DNA of 64,000 nucleotides from Mallotus nudiflorus (lineage: Eukaryota; Streptophyta; Magnoliopsida; Malpighiales; Euphorbiaceae). Below the pieces are notes generated by a model, which was not told where the DNA came from, ran no database searches, and saw only the letters and a list, made by a program, of their open reading frames with translations. Made by a program: the position numbers and the translations under genes. This document shows positions 34,522 to 47,244 of this stretch, piece after piece (position 1 is the stretch's first letter; every line of letters starts with the position of its first letter). The stretch spans positions 2,144,001-2,208,000 of the forward strand of contig CANTUR010000124.1 of the NCBI GenBank assembly GCA_947683625.1, written 5' to 3'.

Positions 34522-36580
34522 TATAAACAGCGGGGTTTAGCGCACGTCCAAGATTTTAGCAACCGCGTCACTGTTTGAGCTCAGGGCTCTAGAGAACACA
34601 CTAACCACTATCACAAAGACATGACATGGAGATGAGGAGTCGCCACCCAAGGTAATAACTGAGACAAATTGAAAAGGTGGTACTCAATTCCCTAAAAGAA
34701 AGCTAGTACTATAACCAGGAGATTCTGGATACGGAATAATAACTTCTTTCAATCTTATGTTCATTTAGAATTACTTTATGAATTACTATCTTATCCTCTA
34801 TTTGCATGCAATTTCATATAAACCCAAAATAATAAACTCCAAGGCAAACTAGTCATGAAATATACAAGTAAATAATGCATTCAATAAATCACATAATCCT
34901 TAAGTTAGTCTAATATACATGGATTTTAAATAAATGAGCTAAAGTCTACATGTTTTAAATTATAAGTGAACCTAAAGACCTAATTCCTTTTTATTTTAAT
35001 TAAATGAACCTAAGTCTACTAATTTTAATTCTAAAAATGGGCCTAATTCTACATGTTTTAATTAAATAATGATCTTAAATCTACAAATTATGAAAAATGC
35101 TTAAATTAAGTGAGCTAAGTCTAAATTAATTAAATTAAATTAAGTGGGCCTATGTCTAATTAACTAAATGGGCCTAAAGGTATTTCTAACCTAAAATCTA
35201 ATTAATTATGGACCTAAAAAATATATTTTAATTAATTAAACCTAATTAATTATTAAATGATATGGGCTAAAAATAAACAAATCAAAATCTACAATGAGTT
35301 TAAGGTCTAAAACACACAAAACTAATAAATAAGCTCAAAAACAAATAAAAAAACATAAAAAAAAATAATTAAATAAAATCAAATAAATAACTAAATTAAT
35401 CCTTACTAAAATCCTAATTTTTATTAACATGCAACCTAAATTAATCTACTTCCTCCATTAATTTTAAATGATTACCAAATTGAAACCTAATTTTACTAAC
35501 CAATTTAATAAAAAATCATGCAATCACATACATAATTTTATTACTATTTGCACTATTGGGGTTATTACATTAATTCATAAAATATTTAATAAAAAATAAA
35601 AATAAAAATAAAAATAAAAAATAAAACCCTAGAAACTAAATCTCTACGGGGCTTTATCCATAGTCTTCTGTGGATTTCCAATAAAATTCTTCTTCCTCAT
35701 ATGATCACTATGTGTTTTCCTCCATAATCACAAAAAAAATAATAATTAATGAATAAATTATGATAAAATAAATAGAATAATAAATAAATAAACAAATAAA
35801 TAAATAAAAGAAGAAGAAAAATATGATATGCTTATGGATGATTAGGGTGCTCCTCAGATTTGTGATTCACTATTCTTGATAAGTCTTCGAATCTTTTTTT
35901 CAAAAAAAATTCTTCACAAGTCTTGAATTAATTGATGAATCAAAAGAATTTTTGATTAAAAATAAATAAAAGAAAAATAAAAACACAATTTTCTTTCTCT
36001 CCTATCCTCTTTTCTACGCCTTTCTCTCTATTTCTTTTCCTCCCTTTTTCACGCCCCTTTTTTCCCTTTTTCCTTTTTTCTCTTTTACTTAGCTCCCCTT
36101 TTATAGTGAAACTAGGAAGTCTAACCCTAATCCTAATGTGATTCTCATTCCTAAAGTGTATTTAGGAATTTTGAACCAAATAGGATTAAATTATTTAGGA
36201 AGTTTAAACCAATTTAGGATTGAATTAATTAGAAAATTTAAACCACCTAAAATTGGAATAATTAGAAATAGGAAAACGGAAGAGTTCAATTCCGTCCGGG
36301 ATTGTGCAATTCCGATCGGAATTGTACAATCCTGATTGGAATTATTGTAATTCCGATGAGCAAAATTTTTTTTAACATTTAATTATAAAAAGGCCCCCGA
36401 AAAAATTTAAATTTTGCAATTAGGTCCTAAAAAGAACTTTGTGATTTAGTCCCTGAAAACATTAAATTCTTCCTTTAAAAGCCCTTATAATTTTTTTAAA
36501 GATTAAGCATCGAAGACATTTTCATCATTGGAGTCCTTTGCTGCATCCATAACATGTCATCCCGAAATTGGGTGTCTACG
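34522..36580 (-). repeat. 5' LTR of element A
   Basis: 2059 bases, matching the 3' LTR. Its inner terminus reads TATAAACAG where the other LTRs read TGTAGACGG: three changes in nine bases, all C-to-T on the minus strand. A TATA box for minus-strand transcription is at 36095-36106 (CTATAAAAGGGG). The CCGATCGG array is shorter here (36290-36355). Confidence 0.9.
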
Positions 36581-37385
36581 CACACTTAAGCATAAAATCT
36601 CTTGCATCTTTGAAAAGAAAGGGCCAATAAAAACCACTTTGAAGTACCTTTGTCGATGTCTTGGTTGAACTTGCATGACCCCCACACTCAAGTGAATGAC
36701 AATAAGTGAGAATTCCTAGAATTTCCTCATCCGGCACACATCTTACTTATCAAACCATCTCCACATCTCTTATATAAGTAAGGTTCATCCCACAAATATT
36801 GTTTTACCTCCCAAAAGAACTTCTTCTTTTAATGGTAATCTAGATCAAGGGGAAGAACTCCACATGCTAGATAATTTACCAAATCTGTATACCAAGGAGC
36901 ACTTTCTTGCACTTTCATGAGTTATTCACCTGGAAGGTCGTCAAAAATAGGAAAAGAGTCTGAATTATGATGGTTTTTAAAGTGAGCAAGGTGATTAACT
37001 ACTAAGTTCTCGATCCCCTTGCGATCTCTTATCTCCAAATCAAATTCTTGCAAAAAAAGAATCCAGCGAATAAGCCTTGGCTTAGCATCTTTTTTTTATT
37101 AAAAGGTACTTAAGGGTTGAATGATCTATGTAAACAACCACCTTACTTCCAAATAGATAAAATCAAAACTTATCCAATGCATGCACCACTACTAGAGTTC
37201 TTTTTTAGTTGTTGCATAATTTAACTAAGCTTCATTGAGAGTGTGACTTATATAGTAAATTGCATAGGCCTGCTTATCTTTTCATTGCCCCAATATCGCC
37301 CCAACAGCATAGTCACTTGCATCACAGATGATCTTAAAAGGGAGACTCTAATTCGGTAGTTGCAAAACATGTGCTATGATTAAAG
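36581..37385 (-). pseudogene. RNase H and integrase N-terminus of the outer element (pol fragment)
   Basis: Minus strand. RNase H begins LIIAHVLQLPN, SLPFKIICDASDYAVGAILG with the catalytic Asp, AIYYISHTLNEA, VYIDHSTLKYLL, then a linker and the integrase zinc-binding region (CHSLECGGHASST, FKDARDFMLKC). It is followed by the CACAC junction with element A and continues at 20235. The start is cut at about 37385 by the damaged edge of element B. Internal stops make it non-functional. Confidence 0.85.
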
Positions 37386-38860
37386 ACTTAAATTAAGTAA
37401 GCTAAGTCTAAATTAATTAAATTAAATTAGGTGGCCCTATGTCTAATTTACTAGATGGGCCTAAGTTATTTCTAACCTAAAATCTAATCAATTATGGGCT
37501 TAAAATGCATTTTAATTAATTAAACCTAAAAAATCCTAAATTTATTTAAGTGGATTAGAATCTAATATGGGCCTAAGGCCCAAAACACAAAAAATAAACA
37601 TGCCCAAAAAAAAATAAAACATATTAAAACAATTAAATAAAACATCAAATAACAAATTAATTATTCCTTCTAAAACCCTAATTTTAATTAACATGCAATC
37701 CTAAATTAATCTACTTCCTCCATTGATTTTAATTAATTACCCAATTGAATCTTTAATTTTACTAATCAATTAATCAATTTAAACATGCAATCACAGACAT
37801 AATTCAACTATTTCTATTATTGAGGTTATTACAATAATTTATTGAAAATAATAATAAAAATAATTAATACAACCCCAAAAATATAAATAAAATAAAGCAA
37901 CAAATAAAAAAATAAAAAAACCCTAGAAACTATATCTCTACAAGATCTTATCTAGGGCATTCTATGGACTTCTTATGAGTTTAGTCCTCCAAACATTATC
38001 ATTATGTATTTTCCTCCATAATCACTATAAAAAAAGAACAAAATTATGATTAGTGAATAAATTATAACAATAATAAAATTAAATTAAAAATCAATCAAAT
38101 AAAAAAATAAATCAAATAAAATAGAATAAAGAGAAGATGATGCTTATGGATGATTTTAATGGAGTGCTCCTCAGATTTTGTAAAATCACCATTCCTAATA
38201 GGTCTTCGAATCTTGTTCTTCAAAAATCCTCTAAAGATCTTCAATTAATCAATTATGCAAAAGAATTTTTTATAGAGAATGCAGATGCTCTTTTTACTTT
38301 TTTTTTTCTTTTTTTCATCTCTTTTCTCTTCCCTTTTTTTTGTTTTTTCTTCTCCCTTTCTTTTTTCGTTTTTCTTCTCCCTTTGTTTTTCCAAGAGCCA
38401 AAACACCTCTTTTATAGTGAAACATCCTTCAAACCTTACGTATAAATTGATTCCTAAAATACTTCTATTTCCTTAAATATCAAAGAGAATTTTAGACCAA
38501 TTAGGACTTAAGAAAAAAAATTTTATTAAAAAAAATTTTATTTTCTGAAAAATTCAAAAACCAGACAAAAAAGGTCTAATTTTGATTGGAATTGTGTAAT
38601 TCCAATTGGAATTATAGAATTCTGACCTCTTTTTTTAACTTTTAATTACAAAAAGGTCCTTAAAAAAATTTAAGTTTTTTAATTAGGTCCTTAAAGGCAT
38701 TGTAATTTAGTCCATGAAAATATTAAATTCTTTCTTTAAAATATGCAATCAGACCTCTAAAGTTTCAAAGTTCAAGTATTGAAGACCTATTCATGACATT
38801 TGCATCATTGGAGTCCTTTGTCGCATTTATAACTCATCATCTCAAAATTGGGTGTCTACA
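37382..38860 (-). repeat. 3' LTR of element B, truncated
   Basis: Matches 50422-51511 of the 5' LTR and also has about 400 bases that the 5' LTR lacks (37930-38330 region). The terminal TGTAGACGG end is gone. The break falls in a short shared AAAGAC, and the outer element has also lost about 200 bases of RT/RNase H linker at the same point. Confidence 0.8.
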
Positions 38861-38874
38861 GATGCCCCTCTTTG
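38861..38874 (-). promoter_or_regulatory. Polypurine tract of element B
   Basis: On the minus strand AAAGAGGGGCATC abuts the LTR start TGTAGACACC. Confidence 0.7.
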
Positions 38875-38984
38875 TCACTGTTTGCTCAACAAATTGCGAC
38901 AAAGCAAACTAGCACTCAATTTCTTAATTGAAAGTTTGGATACTTAGTTGTGCTCCATGAAGTGTTTGCTTATGAACTTGCTAT

Positions 38985-40015
38985 ACTCGAACGTACAACA
39001 TTGATTTAAAATGACACATTATACTCGATCGTATAATGTTGATTATACTCAGTCATATAATCTTGATTAAAAATACAGTGTACTCAGTCGTACAATGTTG
39101 ACTATACTCAAACATATTGTCTGATTGAAAAGATACATCATACTTGGTCGTATGATGCTGATTATACTCGGTCGTATGATGCTGATTATACTCGATCATA
39201 TAATCTTGATTGAAAATACATTATACTCGGACATACAATGCTAACTATACTCAGACGTATAGTCTGATTGAAAAGAAACATTATACTCAGTCGTATGAAG
39301 CTGATTATACTCAGTCATATAATCTTAATTGAAAATACATTATACTCGGTTGTACAATGCTGACTATACTCAACGTATAGTCTAATTGAAAAGAAACATC
39401 ATACTCGGTCGTATAATGCTGATTATACTCTATCGTATAATCTTAATTAAAAATACATTTTACTTGGTCGTACAATGTTGACTATACTTGGATGTATAGT
39501 CTGATTGAAAAGAAACATCATACTCGGTCAAATGATGCTGATTATACTCGGTAGTATAATCTTGATTGAAAATACATTGTACTCAATCGTATAATGCTGA
39601 CTACACTCGGACGTATAGTCTATATTGAAAATACATTATACTAGGTCGTACAATACAGACTACACTCAGTCGTATAGTCTTGATTTAAAAGATACATCAC
39701 ACTCGGTCGTATGATACTTACTACACTTGGTCATATGATACTAACTACACTCGGTCGTATAGTCTGAGTTGAAAGTACATTATACTCAGTCATACAATGC
39801 TGACTACACTCAATAATATAGTTTGAATCAAAGAGAAACATCACACTTGGTTGTATGATGTTGATTATACTTGGTCATATAATCTTAGTTAAAAATACAT
39901 TGTACTCAGTTGTACAATATTGACTATACTCTAACGTATAATCTGAATTGAAAGATACATTACACGATTGCACTCGATCGTGCAATGTCGACTACACTCG
40001 GTCGTATAGTCCAAA
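38985..40015. repeat. Higher-order palindromic minisatellite in element B
   Basis: Same four-palindrome design as in element A, with units of about 117-120 bases (GAAAAGAAACAT spacing near 39265, 39388, 39508). Arms are CATCATAC/GTATGATG, GATTATAC/GTATAATC, CATTGTAC/GTACAATG and GACTATAC/GTATAGTC around TCGGTC or TCGGAC. The spacers (TTGATTGAAAATA and TGATTGAAAAGAAA) differ from those of A. The arms are even more regular than in A. Confidence 0.9.
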
Positions 40016-40019
40016 CTCT

Positions 40020-40434
40020 TTTATGTGATTGTGCTGCAATCCATAATTGCTCACGATTAGTTGCAACCCTTTCGTTGCTCACTGATGATGCTGCAATCCA
40101 TAATTGCTAGCAATTAGCTACAACCCTTTTATTACTCACTGATGATGTTGTAATCCATAATTGCTTGTAAATTGACTGTAATCCATAATTGCTAGCAATT
40201 AGCTACAACCCTTTTATTACTCACTGATGATGTTGTAATCCATAATTGCTTGTAAATTGACTGTAATCCTTTCATTGCTCACCTTCGATGCTATAATCCA
40301 TAATTGCTTGCAAATTGACTACAATCCTTTCATTGCTTGCCTTTACTAATGCTACAGTCCATAACTACTTGCGATTCGCTGCAACCCTTACATTGCTTGC
40401 CTTATGATGCTGTAATCCATAATTTCTCGTGATT
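40020..40434 (+). repeat. CCATAATTGCT tandem array in element B
   Basis: Seven to eight copies of a roughly 55-85-base unit with TGYAATCCATAATTGCT, a short spacer and CAACCCTTT-YATTGCTCA. One stretch of about 85 bases starting near 40096 is repeated almost perfectly from about 40180. Element A has only one copy (about 25089), so the array grew in the B lineage. Confidence 0.8.
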
Positions 40435-40879
40435 TTGATTATTTGAATTGAATGCTGACTGACTTTGAATTTTGCTGTGTTGACTAACTCTACAACTTTG
40501 GGTGCACTTCCTTCTAGATTTGCAATTCCTACATACTTGTTGAAGCTAGTTTCTAATCATCATTAATGTACAAAAGCACATTATAATATTGAAAATTTAT
40601 GAGAAAATTCTTCACTTTTTGACGAGATAGCATGCACTCAGCGAATCTCACTATTTTTAATTTTCATAACTATCATTTATTTAACATTTGCATAAGTCAA
40701 AGGCATCATTAACCATCTTATGCTGAGAGCATGTCTTTTACCAAGTGAAGAGCTTACTTCCACACTTACTTTCAGGGATAATTTGCTAAATAAAACTTAT
40801 GAAAATTGAGCATAAAAATATCAAATTTTGATTATCAAAATAGCCTTTGAATTTTTTTTTGTGCTTTCCTTCTTTATCC
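40435..40879. other. Non-coding 3' region of element B
   Basis: Collinear with element A 25130-25594. No ORF. Confidence 0.6.
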
Positions 40880-41210
40880 AAGTATTCCCCCGCCTTTCTC
40901 ATATTACTCAGCATGGATACCGTTGAAAGGTCCTTTGGATACTCATATTCGTATAGAGCATTGGAGTAAAATAAAGCAATTTTTTTGGCGTGGTCATCTT
41001 TTAGTATTCCCTTACCTTTCTTGTATTACTCAGCATGGACACCGTCAGAGGTTTCATGTTGATACTCTTACTTATTTTGGAGCATTAAAGTAAATTATGC
41101 TTGCTCTTATTTCAATTCTCCTCTTAGTGTTCCCCTACCTTTCTTGTATTACTCAGTATAGATACCGTTAAGGGATTTATACTCATACTCATTTCTGAGT
41201 ATTGAAGTAG
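40880..41210. repeat. Three copies of the GTGGATACC box in element B
   Basis: Collinear with 25595-25925 of element A: three units with CCTTTCTYRTATTACTCAGC, GGATACCGTT or GGACACCGTC, and a terminal AGTATTGAAGTAGA-like end. Confidence 0.8.
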
Positions 41211-42479
41211 ATTATATGCACATTTATCATTCAAAAGACTAAAATGATACTTTGAAATTCAAGCAATTTATGCTTTATGTCCATAGATTTTGTTTTTGCA
41301 TTTTCTTCCCCTTGTTTAGGTGCAAAGCAAGCATTAGACTGATTAGAGTTTATAAGCTCTTAACAATAAGTTGTTAACTAAACATCTCAATTCTGCTAGG
41401 CTAATAAAAAAGAGACACTATAATCAAAAGTCATGAGATAGGCTTTTCGACCTCGTGGATGAATTTACTTTCAATTTATGAATTTTATGATTAAGATGGT
41501 TCTTTATTACAGAATCTAAGGAAATAGAGTTTTGTTACTTCCCTTTATTATCTTGATGTGTGTTTGCCATGCAAGATGATACTTCTGATGAATGATTAGC
41601 ATTTGCAACTTTTCCCATTCTTATTGATGTATCGGTTCCTTTCACCTTCTTTATTCTCTTTGTTTTTCCCTGCATAAAATACCATAAATTATTATGGTCT
41701 ATTTGTAATTGAATAAAATTTATCAAAATGCAGTGTTATTCTTTTGCATTCTTCCCTTTTGGATTATGGTAATGATGTCTTTGATCGTAAAGGTCATAAT
41801 ACTCCACCATTGAAGTTGTGGCTTTAGGCTGCATTTGTATTTCCACCATTTCATTAATGCTATGGTAGAGGGCTTCATTCCTCTTCTTAATATCTCCTGC
41901 AAAAAAGGTTCAAGAGTTAGAGATTTTATTTCTTGATCAAATAATTTTTTAGAGTGCATTCATTTTAAGTTTTGAGTGCATTCTTCCCTTTTATAGGGTT
42001 AAAGAATGTATTGATGACATGTTGGACCTTCTCATCACCATATTCCATACCCTACACTAGTCTAATTATTGTGGAGAGATATTCCAGATGATGCTCCAGA
42101 TGAGACTATGGAGATGGATACTGAGTTTGAGGAGCTTGAACATCCTATTCAACCTCTTAAGGTTACCGCGATGATGCTTTTATAAGTATCACTATTGGAG
42201 ATATTCCCTTATTGGATAGACTCATGATTTATTGGGCTCCTAAGGTCTAAAGTCCCATTAAACATCAGGGTCACCTTGATAATGTTACCCTTTTCTCTTA
42301 TATGTGAACATTCTGAATACCTTTCTGCACTTTTATAACATTAATTTTGAATGTTAGTAGTAAAGTATTTGCACAATCTCGCCTAAGCTTAAAGGCTTTA
42401 TTATGAAAAATAAGTATTTCACAACTAATGTATGCAAGTGTATGCATGTTATATATGACATGCATGTTATGTATGACAT
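41211..42479. other. Non-coding region of element B upstream of the antisense remnant
   Basis: Collinear with element A 25926-26934 plus about 300 bases that A lacks (about 42000-42300). Minus-strand frames at 41535-41726 and 41723-41959 have no recognisable domain. Confidence 0.45.
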
Positions 42480-43235
42480 GCATGATCTTAATATGTCTCC
42501 TGTTTGGAATAGAGCTATGTTGCAACTTAGAGTGTGAGAAAGAGGCGCCTCATCAACAACTTGTAGGATTGAGTACTGGATGTTTCACTGTTGGAACTTT
42601 TAATGTTAGAGCTTCTTATATGATTCATCGGACTGATGACCAGGCTAGCAAGTGAAGTCTATGGCTTTACACTAGAGCTCGTGATTGATCGATGCACTAT
42701 TAAACTTTTCTTTTTGCTACTGCTTTTTTTGTATAATAACTTATGTATTTATATGCTTATTTCTACCCCGAGATCTTTTATACTGGCTCTTATATTTCAA
42801 TGTTCCATCTTTACTCTTTGAATGCAAACATAATTTGCCCCCAGAGCTACATTTTTACCCCAATTCCATCTGGATTCATTCATGCTATTCTAGCAGTCTT
42901 TTTTTATTTTCATATGCAAGAGACCCAGTTCGTTCATTGTTATTGTTGATCCTTTGACTTACTAACCCTATTAGTTGCAATTGCATGCATTAGAGAAGTA
43001 GAGGAGGAATGGGCAAACTGACTGAAGTGAGTTCTTGATGATGAAATCAATTGGATTTGCACTTTGAAGAACTCTTAAGTAGAATATAAGGCTTGATGCT
43101 GATGCAATAATTGATGATAGTTATAAGACAAGACTTGCAATGCAAGTTACTAAGACACTTAAATTCGTAAGGTATAAGGGGATGCTAAGCTTATAAGGAA
43201 AATTACAAAAGGGGTAGCAAAAAAGAAAACATAAC
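42480..43235 (+). pseudogene. Degraded antisense ORF of element B
   Basis: Plus strand, matching the ends of the element A antisense ORF: the start region (MSPVWNRAM-like against GSPIWNRAT) and the end region (LDADAIIDDSYKT, KTLKFVRYKG against LDADITTDDNYKT, SPKLIKYKRT). The middle differs and is full of stops. It is more decayed than in A. Confidence 0.5.
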
Positions 43236-43893
43236 TAAAATAGTGATCTCATAGCTCTGATTTAGCTTTCATTATGTATTGCCTTTCCATTAAGATACTT
43301 ATATAGTATGATATAGACGAATATGTAATATTTGAATAAAAATTTCAAATTCAATTTTAATCATTCATTAGGGCAAAAATGAGAACATTCATTACATCAC
43401 ATGATACAACTCCTGTTACCAACCAATCCTAATTTTTCTCTCTAATTTTTACCTCACTGTTCTTTTTTCTTTTTTTCTCTCTTTGTTTTTTTCTTTTTTT
43501 TTATCATTCTTTTTATTTTTTCTTAAATTTCCTATCTTTAGAAGTTACATCATGTGATATATGAATGTTCTTTGAATTTGCATTTATGCCCATGCTAAAT
43601 GAATCTAATTAAATTGAATTTACGTCAAACATGCATATGCAATCAATATCATAATGTACAGTACCATTAAGATGGACATTACATAAGTAAGCATGATCAG
43701 AATTTATATCATCAATTACTAAAATAAACAAGTTCTAAAGAAACTAAAATTTTATTCAAAGAAGACAATAAGAAATTTTATTTCCTATTCTAGATGCTAG
43801 GGATGATGAGTCTTATAGTGGTTGTCCTTCAAGTGATTGACATAATAATTATTCTTGCATCTTCTTACCACCTATCTCTATGGCTTCATCTTT
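43236..43893. other. Pol-deletion junction region of element B
   Basis: Left part matches A 28100-28316 and right part matches A 31615-31900, with the join at about 43541. A pyrimidine-rich tract (43455-43530) sits at the join. Confidence 0.65.
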
Positions 43894-44665
43894 CTATTCC
43901 TCAAATGTGCATTTTTCTTTCTTGTCCAGTAGCTTCTTATCATCAAACTTATCATCCCATCCTGTAGGCACAATCAACTCAAAAGGTATGTTAAAAGAAG
44001 GTGGTTTAGTATAAAACACCTTGTAGTCAAACTTGCTTGAAGGCTGACCTAATATGTCTTTTGCCCTTTCCATATCTTTGGTAGGAGATTTCTCATGGAT
44101 TTTAAAGTCTAGATCCTCAAAGGAGCATAGCACTTCTTTCTCGCTAACTCCTAAGTGAATCATTATAGTAGTTGGGGGTGGTACATTTTGGTAGTTTAGG
44201 AAAGGATTATTTCTGGTGCTTGGGCTTTCAGGGTCTGTGATTTTTCCAAAGTCTATAAGGTTTTGGATTTTATGTTTAAGGCGGGTATAAGTGTCTGTGG
44301 AATGGCCAGTAATTTGGTGGAATTTGTAATAACTATTTGGGTTATAGCCAGGGACATTTGGGTTTAGCAGTTTGGAAAAGGTAAGAGGTCTGAGCAAGCC
44401 CTTTTACATCAGACAGTCTAGGAATTTTGAAAAGGGTTGGTTGAAATTGGAGAATCACCTTAGTGTTTGTACAATATGCACTTCAACAACCCGGCTAGTG
44501 CTTCCTTGTTGTATGCCCCCAATTGGGTAGTTTCTTATTCCGATGGCTCTGGAGCTCTTCTTTTTCTTAGTCTCGATTTCCTCTACTTACAAATCATCAT
44601 CATAAAGGTCTACAAATGTCTTGGGGTTCATCGTCTGCAGCCTCTTAACTGGATTAGGTAGTATG
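43894..44665 (-). pseudogene. gag of element B, C-terminal part
   Basis: Minus strand. NPKTFVDLYDDDL matches element A, then a frame from 44397 to 43894 with YKFHQITGHSTDTYTRLKHK (the zinc-knuckle-like site without its cysteines), NPFLNYQNVPPPTTIMIHLG and a Lys/Glu-rich end. Interrupted upstream by solo LTR D at 44666. Collinear with 32150-32825 of element A. Confidence 0.75.
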
Positions 44666-44937
44666 TGTAATACCCTATATATTTATTTAAATAAAAGGAT
44701 TTTTAAATAGTGTTCTTAATAATTACTTTTGCATTATATTATATTTATGTTAATACTACTATTTTAGCGTTATCAATATATGTGAGTGTTATTTATTTAA
44801 TGTCTAAAATTCCATTGTCTATTATTATCATTATTATTATTATTGCTATTTTAAACTATATTAAATTTTATGGTTAATTATGTGCTACTATAAGCATGCA
44901 TATATACATATTTATATGTATATATATATATATTCAC

Positions 44938-44938
44938 A

Positions 44939-45009
<71 letters not shown>
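44938..45009. repeat. (TA)n microsatellite in solo LTR D
   Basis: More than 30 TA units, followed by shorter (TA)n runs at 45159-45198 and 46390-46424. Confidence 0.95.
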
Positions 45010-45012
<3 letters not shown>

Positions 45013-45157
45013 TAAATATTTTTTTAGATGTGTGTATATTAAAATGACTTGTGTATATATATGTGCATTTAGTGTATGTATATATATATACTAATATTTA
45101 CCTATACACACATACATGTATAATTATATATTAATATATATTAATAGTTTATAATAT

Positions 45158-45200
<43 letters not shown>

Positions 45201-46385
45201 AAGAGGGACCGAACCAAAAGCAATAAAACAGAGAAGAAAAAAAAAGAAGAAAACCCGAAGACCACCCAAGAATCCTAGTCTCTCCTCCCTGTTCATCACC
45301 GTCACTGTCACCTTCCCCCTCCCTCCGCCGTGTTTCAACCTCCTGGAGCTGCCATTGCCGTTGGCAGCTTCTTCTTCTTCCTCCCTTTCTTCCATTTCAG
45401 GCGCCTGGTTTTCTTCCTCTCCCGGTCGAAGCTATCTTCCCACTGATGGAGTTTGATCCAGTGCCACCCAAGCTTCCCCAACTTCCCTCATCCTCTTAGG
45501 TGTCCGTCCAAGCCGAGAGCCGTCGCTGCAACTCACCTCCGGCACCGGAATTGGAGGTTGAAGGTGAGTTGCTTAGTGTTGTTTTTAAGTTGTTGACAGG
45601 TTATTTTTGGGTTGTTGCTTGAATTAGAATGTTGATTTTAGGTTGTTTTTGAGTATATGTTGGATTATGCCAATAAATTGCTTCAATTTGAATTTTTAAG
45701 TATTTTTTTCTTAATTTCCTTAATTTACAGAATTTTGCATAATTTTTATTTAATTTTTAATTTTTTTAATTTCTTTTTTTTAGTTGATTTATTGGGTTTT
45801 ATTTGGTTTAGTTATTAAAATTAAAGTAATTATAGTCAATTGTTCTTAGTATATTAATTTTATTTAAGGTTTTAAAATTTTGGTGTTAATTGGAGGTTTA
45901 TGTAAATTTTAGGTATTTAATGGGTAATTATGTTAATTTCGAAAATTTTGGTTAAAAATTTATGAAATTTTAATAATTGACATTATTAGTGAATGTTATT
46001 AATTTTAGAACTCAAATTATAATTTTTGTGATTTTTATACTATTTTTATAAATATTTTTGAGTTTATGCCAAATGTGATTTTTAGGTTAAATTATATTTT
46101 TAGAAGAAATTATTGGATGATTTTATGTTTTAATTATATTAGGAAAATTTATTTTGAGAAAATAAATTTTTGTCATGATTAAATAATTTTAAGGAATTAT
46201 TTTCAGTATTAATAGCACATTATGTAATTTATGTATTTTAGGGGGGTAAAAACTGTAATTTTACGCTAAACATAGTTAAATATATATTTTAATTAGTTTT
46301 ATTAATATTTAAGGGGTTTAGACAATTTTTATAAATTAATTGGTACTTTTACTTAAGTAGTGTAAATTTTAAATATTAAATTCCA

Positions 46386-46431
<46 letters not shown>

Positions 46432-47244
46432 TATAATGGTTTTAAATTGGGTTATAATTATATTTTGACGAAGGAATACAAATTTAGTTGTTTAATTTTG
46501 AATAATTGAGATTTTATATATTTTTGTCTATTTTTAGTATATGTGTATGTGAAATATGTATTTTGAGAAATAAATGTTATTAATTCTCGATATTTTGTTG
46601 AGTTGTGATCTCGGTTGGGGCTAAAGTGTAGTTTGGAGCCCGACTCGAGTGTGAATGTTTGTAGATATTAGAAGTGCATTTTATGCAGGTCTGGCTCTAC
46701 CTTTGGTAGAGAGATGTCCATTTTACAGAGGAGACCCTGCCGAAATTTCGATAGATTTTCTAGTAAAACGTGATATTCGTAAAATTTCTACCGTTAGTTA
46801 GGTTATCCTGTCTGTCGAGTCTTGTCCGGTTTTCCTCGAGTCAGCCTGAAATTTCATTATTTTGTTGATTGTTGATTTAGATTCCATAGTCATGTTTTAA
46901 AAGTCGATTTGTTTTTTTTCTTTTAGAGCATATCGGAGCAGAAGTCGTGAGACTGAGGCAAACGTATGGTCATCAACCTTCTCATTCATCTTGTAAGTCA
47001 ATAGAATGATCTGTGCGTGTGTTTATTTAAAGAATGCATGCGCTCATATTTTTATTATATTGATTATATGATTTATTTAATTTAATGCTATTATTTAAGA
47101 TTTAAATGCATTTTATTTATTTAAAATCGATTTTGAGAAATTTTGGTAGAACGGGCTACCTGGTGGGCTTCACCAGGACTATGTGCACATGGTAGAGATT
47201 GAGAGATGGATCCGAAATATATATGATTGGTGAATGTTAAACTG

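Larger units (their letters stand above)
20236..36580 (-). mobile_element. Element A: Ogre/Tat-like Ty3/gypsy retrotransposon, nested in the outer integrase
   Basis: Bounded by a perfect 5-bp target duplication CACAC (20231-20235 and 36581-36585). LTRs are 20236-23882 and 34522-36580, minus orientation TGTAGACACCC...TCTACA. The size difference is due to solo LTR C. On the minus strand the order is 5' LTR, PBS TGGCGACTCCACTGAGG, gag, RT, RNase H, integrase, a long 3' region with an antisense ORF and tandem repeats, PPT and 3' LTR. Long LTRs, this PBS type, an antisense ORF and 3' tandem repeats together point to the Tat/Ogre lineage. gag and pol are broken by stops, and I find no protease domain between gag and RT. 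Confidence 0.85.

Noticed and set aside
38279..38476. Phe/Ser-rich plus-strand frames in the element B LTR
   Set aside because: Translation of a pyrimidine tract in the LTR leader. No counterpart in element A.
45141..45395. Minus-strand frame with Glu-rich start in solo LTR D
   Set aside because: It is antisense to the GC-rich leader-like part of the LTR, ends in translated (TA)n, and is not conserved in solo LTR E.
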